A DNA stretch of 64,000 nucleotides, taken from assembly GCA_947650285.1 (NCBI GenBank), contig CANTFL010000376.1:61110-125109 (forward strand), in the 5' to 3' direction. Shown here piece by piece: positions 59,525 to 64,000 of this stretch. This DNA is from Hyaloperonospora brassicae. Lineage: Eukaryota; Oomycota; Peronosporomycetes; Peronosporales; Peronosporaceae. The notes under the pieces were generated by a model. The model saw only the letters and a list, made by a program, of their open reading frames with translations. It searched no databases and was not told the origin of the DNA. Position numbers and translations under genes: made by a program. Position 1 is the stretch's first letter; the number at the start of each line of letters is the position of its first letter.

Positions 59525-61627
59525 AAAATATAGAGCCATCGTCGAACGTACGCCATGCGCATTCGTTAATAGATCGTAACGTTTAAATTCCATTGTGCAT
59601 CCCAGACGAGATGCACACTCTTCAATACGGCTAATTTAGGAAGAAGGTCTTTCTAAATGCGCGAATAGAGTTATTACACAACTCTGAAATTTCTTTTGTC
59701 ACGAGAGGCAAGGTATCCTGCCTCTTAATACACTCGACGCAGTTTTTACTGAGCACCGATTATAGATTTCTATTCAAACTTAGGGCGTGCTGAAGTAAGT
59801 TTGGTCAGCCAAGCGGCACGGCCATCATTCTCAATGTTGCCGATAAAAATGTTTTACGCCTTAATTACTGAGATCTCTTCTCGCTTGTGGTTGCCGTGGT
59901 ACCATCGATGACTGAAACTGATATCAATGTAAACAATATGCTCAAAGCGATAATCTTCTCACTAAAATTAAGTCAATGCATCCTTGACAACTCAAAGAGT
60001 GGGATTCGACCAATCCCAGTGGTATAGTCATACACTCTCTCAACTCGCTCAAGGTTGGCACGCATGTTTATTCTCAGGTTAAGATCGTAACGAGTTGCGA
60101 TCCTGCTACTCTTGCGTTGTGCCGAAAAAGAAATGGCATCACGATTTCCACATGACCTCGCATTGAAATGACTATGGCTACGATGACTCCGCAAAGAGTC
60201 ATCGACATTTTCATGAGGACGTAATTCCTCATGTATTGCACTCGTCTCGTACGAATACGAGCGCGATTGGTTCCATCCCGACGACGAGTTCTCAGACTCG
60301 CCGGATGAACCTAATATCTCATGGCGCAAGTTTTTAATTAAGACTGCCGCGAAGGGCAGCAGTCGTCATTTCCGTAGCTAGACTGATGGACTCCCCTATC
60401 GACTTCTACTTGGTCGGTGAGTCAGACTCGGCCTAATAGAAAACCTCTAAGTAGGGATTGTGGTACACGGGAATCTACATGCAGCCGAAGCTGCGGGTAC
60501 AGAAGCTGCACGTGCATGGCCACGTGAACCTGAAACGATGACTACCGGGGCAGTCCGTCGATGCCTTCTTATATGTGTGCGACCACTTTCTTGATCGTAG
60601 GACTCGGCTCGGTGACACCTCTGCAGTCAAACATGTTGGTGTCGAAAATCCTTCGTGACTAACATCAAGTGATTCCAATGCCCGTCGTGGAACTGAAGGC
60701 TCGGAGGGAAGTAGCGTTTCATGCGAGATGCCATGCTGACGCACAACTATGATATATAAACACTTCAATTTTGAAGCTGCTGCACGACTAGATTCTGGAG
60801 TGATGATGACGCGTGGCTTAGTCAGTCATATGAATGAAACGGCTCCATCGACGCCCCATACCACTCCGAGCATTTTTTTGATCAACCACATTCACTTATC
60901 CACTCATTATACGTCATTTGTAAAGATGATCTATAGGTTTTTTGCCACCCGCCTTACAAATTGTCGTTCGATGAAGTACGAGAACGTCCTATTGTACCTG
61001 AATGGTTTGATATATCTTACATATCAGGGGCAGAACCTACAGTTGCATAACAGGTTCATAGGACCAAATTTAATTCATCTGAAGTAAAGCGAATTTTGCA
61101 TGTGGAAACCTGAGCTTTAAATACCACGGCTTTAAATTAATTTTCGTTCTTCATCTCTGTTGGCTTTGATCTCAAGTCCTACTTCGTCGACCGCCATGTG
61201 CCTCACGTGTCCTTTTGGGAATTCACGCTAGCACCTGCGAGAGGGCGGCTATTTCGACGTCCAACTGTTTCGATAGAGGCGTCTATCTACACCATCAACG
61301 TCCATTGCACTGTTTTACAAAGCGATCGTACAACACGGTGCATTCATTGTAAGACCTGCGCGGACGGACGTTTGTCCGCTCTCACAACGGTAGCAGAGTA
61401 CCATAGTCTACCGGTAAAGTTTGCGGCGATCGATCCGACACGCTACTGCACATGAGCCAATGTTGAAAAGGTCTGGCCACGATCGGCACTAGCGTCGTAC
61501 ACGAACAAGGAAACAACAAGATACGGGTGAATGCAAAATTTATTATAGAAAGAAAAACGGAGTAAAGAAGAAACATTGCTTTCGATGCAGGGACGCTGTA
61601 GCTAGCCAAATCATGTCACAGCAGGTG
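59525..61627. other. Spacer with unassigned reading frames
   Basis: The minus frame 59973-60329 (118 codons, Ser/His/Arg-rich, ending ELSRMH) and the minus frame 60475-60768 are not recognised, and neither is the plus frame 60749-61087 (112 codons). They may be remnants of another element. At 61335-61363 the plus strand shares about 28 bases and the reading QHGAFIVRP with 24280-24310. No LTR or RNA gene was seen. Confidence 0.4.
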
Positions 61628-62420
61628 TCAGTTGTTGTTTTTTAACTCTTTCATTACCTCCTTCCACGTGTCGTACTCCTCTTTGTGCTCCTTGAGGTAA
61701 CTGGCGCGCAAATCCTTGCCTTTTTTCGACCAATATTTTGGCTCCTTCTCATACAAGTGGGTCACACCACCAATTGTTTCAAGTTTCATGAAAACCTGGT
61801 GTTCGACCGCCTCAATCACCTCTTCATTAATCGCCGGCAACTTACGCGCCATTTGGAAGATGGCTACTTTTTCCCAAAAGTAGCTATACTCTTTTACTAA
61901 TGCATCCAGGGCCTTAGTCTTTTGCTCTGTCGACATGCCGGCGGAGAATACTAGACCTCCAAGCTTCTTAGACATTCCGGTGAGCTCCTCGTCTCTGTGA
62001 AGGCGAGTACTAAAATCGGGGGTCCACCTCAAGGTTTTAAGATTCAAGTAGTCTCCGATGGCGTTCCACCACCGCTTCGCCACCTCTTCTACGCTCGGAT
62101 AGCTTGTCTCCACCACCTCGTTCACGCGCGTATATCCACTGACACTCGAAGGTAGAAGTGGTTCGATCAGACTAGCGGATGGCTGTCTCTCCTCTCGATC
62201 GACGACTCGAAGGTAGAAGTGGTTCGATCAGACTAGCGGATGGCTGTCTCTCCTCTCGATCGACGTCGGCAGCGTACGGTCTCAGTCGATGCTTGGGCTC
62301 GTCGACCTCGTGCGCGGCGCCGAGTGCGACGGTCTTTGTTTGGCCGATACCTGAAGCGAGGTCAGCATTGTCGAGCAGCACATAGGAGACCAGGGCCGCT
62401 CGGAGATATGATAAGCGCAT
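61628..62420 (-). pseudogene. RXLR-class secreted effector gene, frame broken by a 61-base duplication
   Basis: On the minus strand ATG at 62418-62420 opens a typical effector leader: a hydrophobic signal peptide (residues 1 to about 24, RLSYLRAALVSYVLL), then HRLR at 44-47, an acidic stretch and DREER at 54-58. This matches the RXLR-dEER translocation leader except that the first position is His instead of Arg. After residue 72 the frame enters a tandemly repeated 61-base unit (62144-62265) and ends at 62172. The C-terminal effector half is open in another frame from 62125 to the stop at 61628-61630 (165 codons, Trp- and helix-rich, for example SVEEVAKRWWNAIGDYL and EYDTWKEVMKELKNNN). Removal of 61 bases is exactly what would put both halves in one frame, so the duplication caused the break. 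Such proteins enter host plant cells and suppress immunity. The target is unknown. Confidence 0.8.
62144..62265. repeat. Exact 61-base tandem duplication
   Basis: 62144-62204 and 62205-62265 are identical (both start ACTCGAAGGTAGAAGTGG and end CTCGATCGACG). The repeat lies in the part of the effector gene just after the EER motif. Because 61 is not a multiple of three it shifts the frame. Identity of the two copies points to a recent event, or to an assembly error. Confidence 0.9.
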
Positions 62421-62475
62421 GGCAGGATGTCGGAGGTGTAGGGGTGATGGAGGGGGGCTCTTGGCGGTGACCGGC

Positions 62476-62491
62476 AGATTGAATAATGAAC
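62476..62491 (-). promoter_or_regulatory. Oomycete-type initiator (Inr) upstream of the effector
   Basis: On the minus strand GTTCATTATTCAATCT lies 56-71 bases before the effector ATG. It matches 13 of 16 positions of the oomycete core promoter consensus GCTCATTYYNCAWTTT, at a typical distance. It supports 62420 as the true start and shows that the gene was once expressed. Confidence 0.6.
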
Positions 62492-62499
62492 AAACGATG

Positions 62500-64000
62500 G
62501 GAGTGAAGGCCGACCACTTGACCAAGCAGAGGCATTTCGCTTCGAAGCGAAATGAGTGGCAGCGGCCACCCGACCAGGTGAAGACGCTCTGTTGTGTGGC
62601 TGCAGGATCGACTTTCCGTCGGCAGACGACGGCCAGACGGCGTTCGGACCAGTTGTCGTCATCCTAGTAAACCGTGTCACAGCATCCGAATCAGCATGAT
62701 TGGTAAATGTCGCGGGAGAGTAAAGCCGCTGCGGAACACCTGTGCGGTGGCTGCCACTGTGCAGCTCCTGCATTTACATATTCGGACGAGAAATGCCGAG
62801 GCAGCGGTTCTTGTGCGACCGTGCATCAACGACGGTAGCTCGTCTTTGCAATCCATCACATCGCACAGTCTTTTCGGGCACATGCAGTCCAATGCTTGGA
62901 TTCCGCTTTAACGGCCGATAGGCACGGCTTAAAGCCAAGTATTGCGATTCGCGTTGCGCGCGCGCTGTAGGACGTCTCACGACGACAGCTTGTTTCAGAA
63001 CCTCTGAGTTTTGAGACTTCCTCTAGGTATGGAGACCTTATCTAGTATCGGGTGGGCGCCGACGCACCAACGAACTGGTCATGGACAGACGATCCGTCGG
63101 GCTAATTGTAGGAGCACGTCTGTTCCCACGCTTCATACATTCCAGCGCACTAGTGCCGACTCGATCAAGCATCAAAGACCAGTGCGTGAGCCACTATCGA
63201 TGTCATGTCACTCTGGCCAAGAGAAAGCCTCCTGCGGGTCCGAAGTGTAAAGCTACTGCACTTGTAAACGAACACCCTGCGCGTCGGGAGTAAACCAGCA
63301 GCAATCACAGGTGTGCGGCAGCTGAAGCCATCGAATCTGCAAGTTGCAGACTGATCCTTGTCCAGAAACGAGAGCGATGTCTGACCACAAACCAGACAGA
63401 ACAAAATGCCGTTGGTGATAAAATGACCCGGAAGAGAGATAGTGCACTGCGAAAATTTCCTGTGGTTGGCCGCGGAAGGCACCGGCGACTGCTGGGTAGG
63501 CAACTCTTGGGGGAGATTTTTAATACGAGGGGGTAAATGGAGAGTATTTTAGTTCTTGTAGAACCTAATGTGTGCACTTTGAAAAACTCATATAACCTCA
63601 CGTGTCCTTCTTCTGGTGCGCACAAAGTTCTAACCCCAAACTTGGTCAACAGTCATTTACACGTGCCCTTTTGAGGGTGTCCCCCGTAACGTCTGGAGTT
63701 TTTTGCCAGGCGAATGAGAAACGTGGAAGGAGAAAGCTCGTGTCATGGTAGATGACCGAGGTAATTTTCACACAACAGACATCTTACGAATGGTAAGTAG
63801 CTCTAATAGACGATCTGACATCTCTCTCATATCTTCCAACATCAAGCGTCGACGTATGCTGGATCACAGCATTTACCGGCATTCGACTCCGAACTCATCT
63901 GCCGAGCCCAGTCGCGCCGTCCTGTCGACGTGCTCGTAACCACTGCTGCGTGGGCGTCAAAGCCGTTTCCATCTCGAGTGTTCATGGCTGTGTTCATGTC
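62500..64000. other. Right end without assigned gene
   Basis: Frames on both strands (62594-62911, 63011-63250, 63165-63503 minus, 63305-63649 minus, 63745-63939) overlap each other and have no recognised motif. The stretch next to 62491 is the effector promoter. The minus frame 63165-63503 is Cys-rich (FCLVCGQTSLSFLDKDQSA) but not identified. Confidence 0.4.

Noticed and set aside
59525..61000. Search for a 3' LTR of Gypsy-3 (and of Gypsy-1 at 11.9-13.0 kb)
   Set aside because: No TGTAACGG start, no CCGTTACA end and no purine tract could be found, so no 3' LTR is annotated.
1..64000. CRISPR arrays, rRNA and tRNA genes
   Set aside because: No regularly spaced repeats of CRISPR type, and no tRNA or rRNA sequence recognised. 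CRISPR is not expected in a eukaryote.

Overview
The window looks like part of an oomycete genome (Peronosporales: Phytophthora or a downy mildew). Three things support this: a secreted effector gene with an RXLR-type/EER leader and an oomycete-style initiator, chromodomain Gypsy and Copia retrotransposons, and a short 86-base intron in a compact gene. I cannot name the species from the sequence alone.

Layout. 1-775: decayed pogo/Tigger-type transposase, cut by the window edge. 0.9-10.3 kb: AT-rich desert without genes. 10.4-11.6 kb: second decayed pogo-type transposase. 13.0-18.2 kb: degenerate Gypsy element on the minus strand (Gypsy-1). 18.7-22.6 kb: compact island of three intact host genes: a CAP/PR-1-like secreted membrane-anchored protein, a TPR protein with one intron, and a Nopp140/SRP40-like nucleolar phosphoprotein. 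24.5-34.1 kb: a second, different Gypsy element on the minus strand (Gypsy-2) with both LTRs, a chromodomain and an extra reading frame on the opposite strand. Its 5' LTR is split by a 1.8 kb solo-LTR-like insertion. 36.1-42.2 kb: decayed Copia element, plus strand. 42.3-43.9 kb: Copia fragment, minus strand. 43.9-48.4 kb: AT-rich desert. 48.4-48.9 kb: unrecognised decayed coding fragment. 49.3-59.5 kb: Gypsy-3, same family as Gypsy-1, on the plus strand. It contains an internal partial duplication of pol and a second copy of the 1.8 kb solo-LTR-like element with a 4-base target duplication. 61.6-62.4 kb: an RXLR-class effector gene whose frame is broken by an exact 61-base tandem duplication. 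The rest is unassigned.

Most striking signal. The Gypsy-1/Gypsy-3 family is packed from its LTR through gag, protease, RT and RNase H with short near-perfect inverted repeats (arms 7-14 bases, loops 0-10). I checked thirteen with perfect arms of 10 bases or more in about 4.5 kb; chance would give about 0.05. Some stems differ between the two copies by paired changes that keep the pairing. The other Gypsy family in the window does not show this in its coding part. I know of no description of such an architecture.

The three island genes have no obvious joint function. The TPR and SRP40 genes converge tail to tail, 115 bases apart. Nearly everything else is nested and decaying retrotransposon sequence, the usual setting for fast-evolving effector genes in these genomes.
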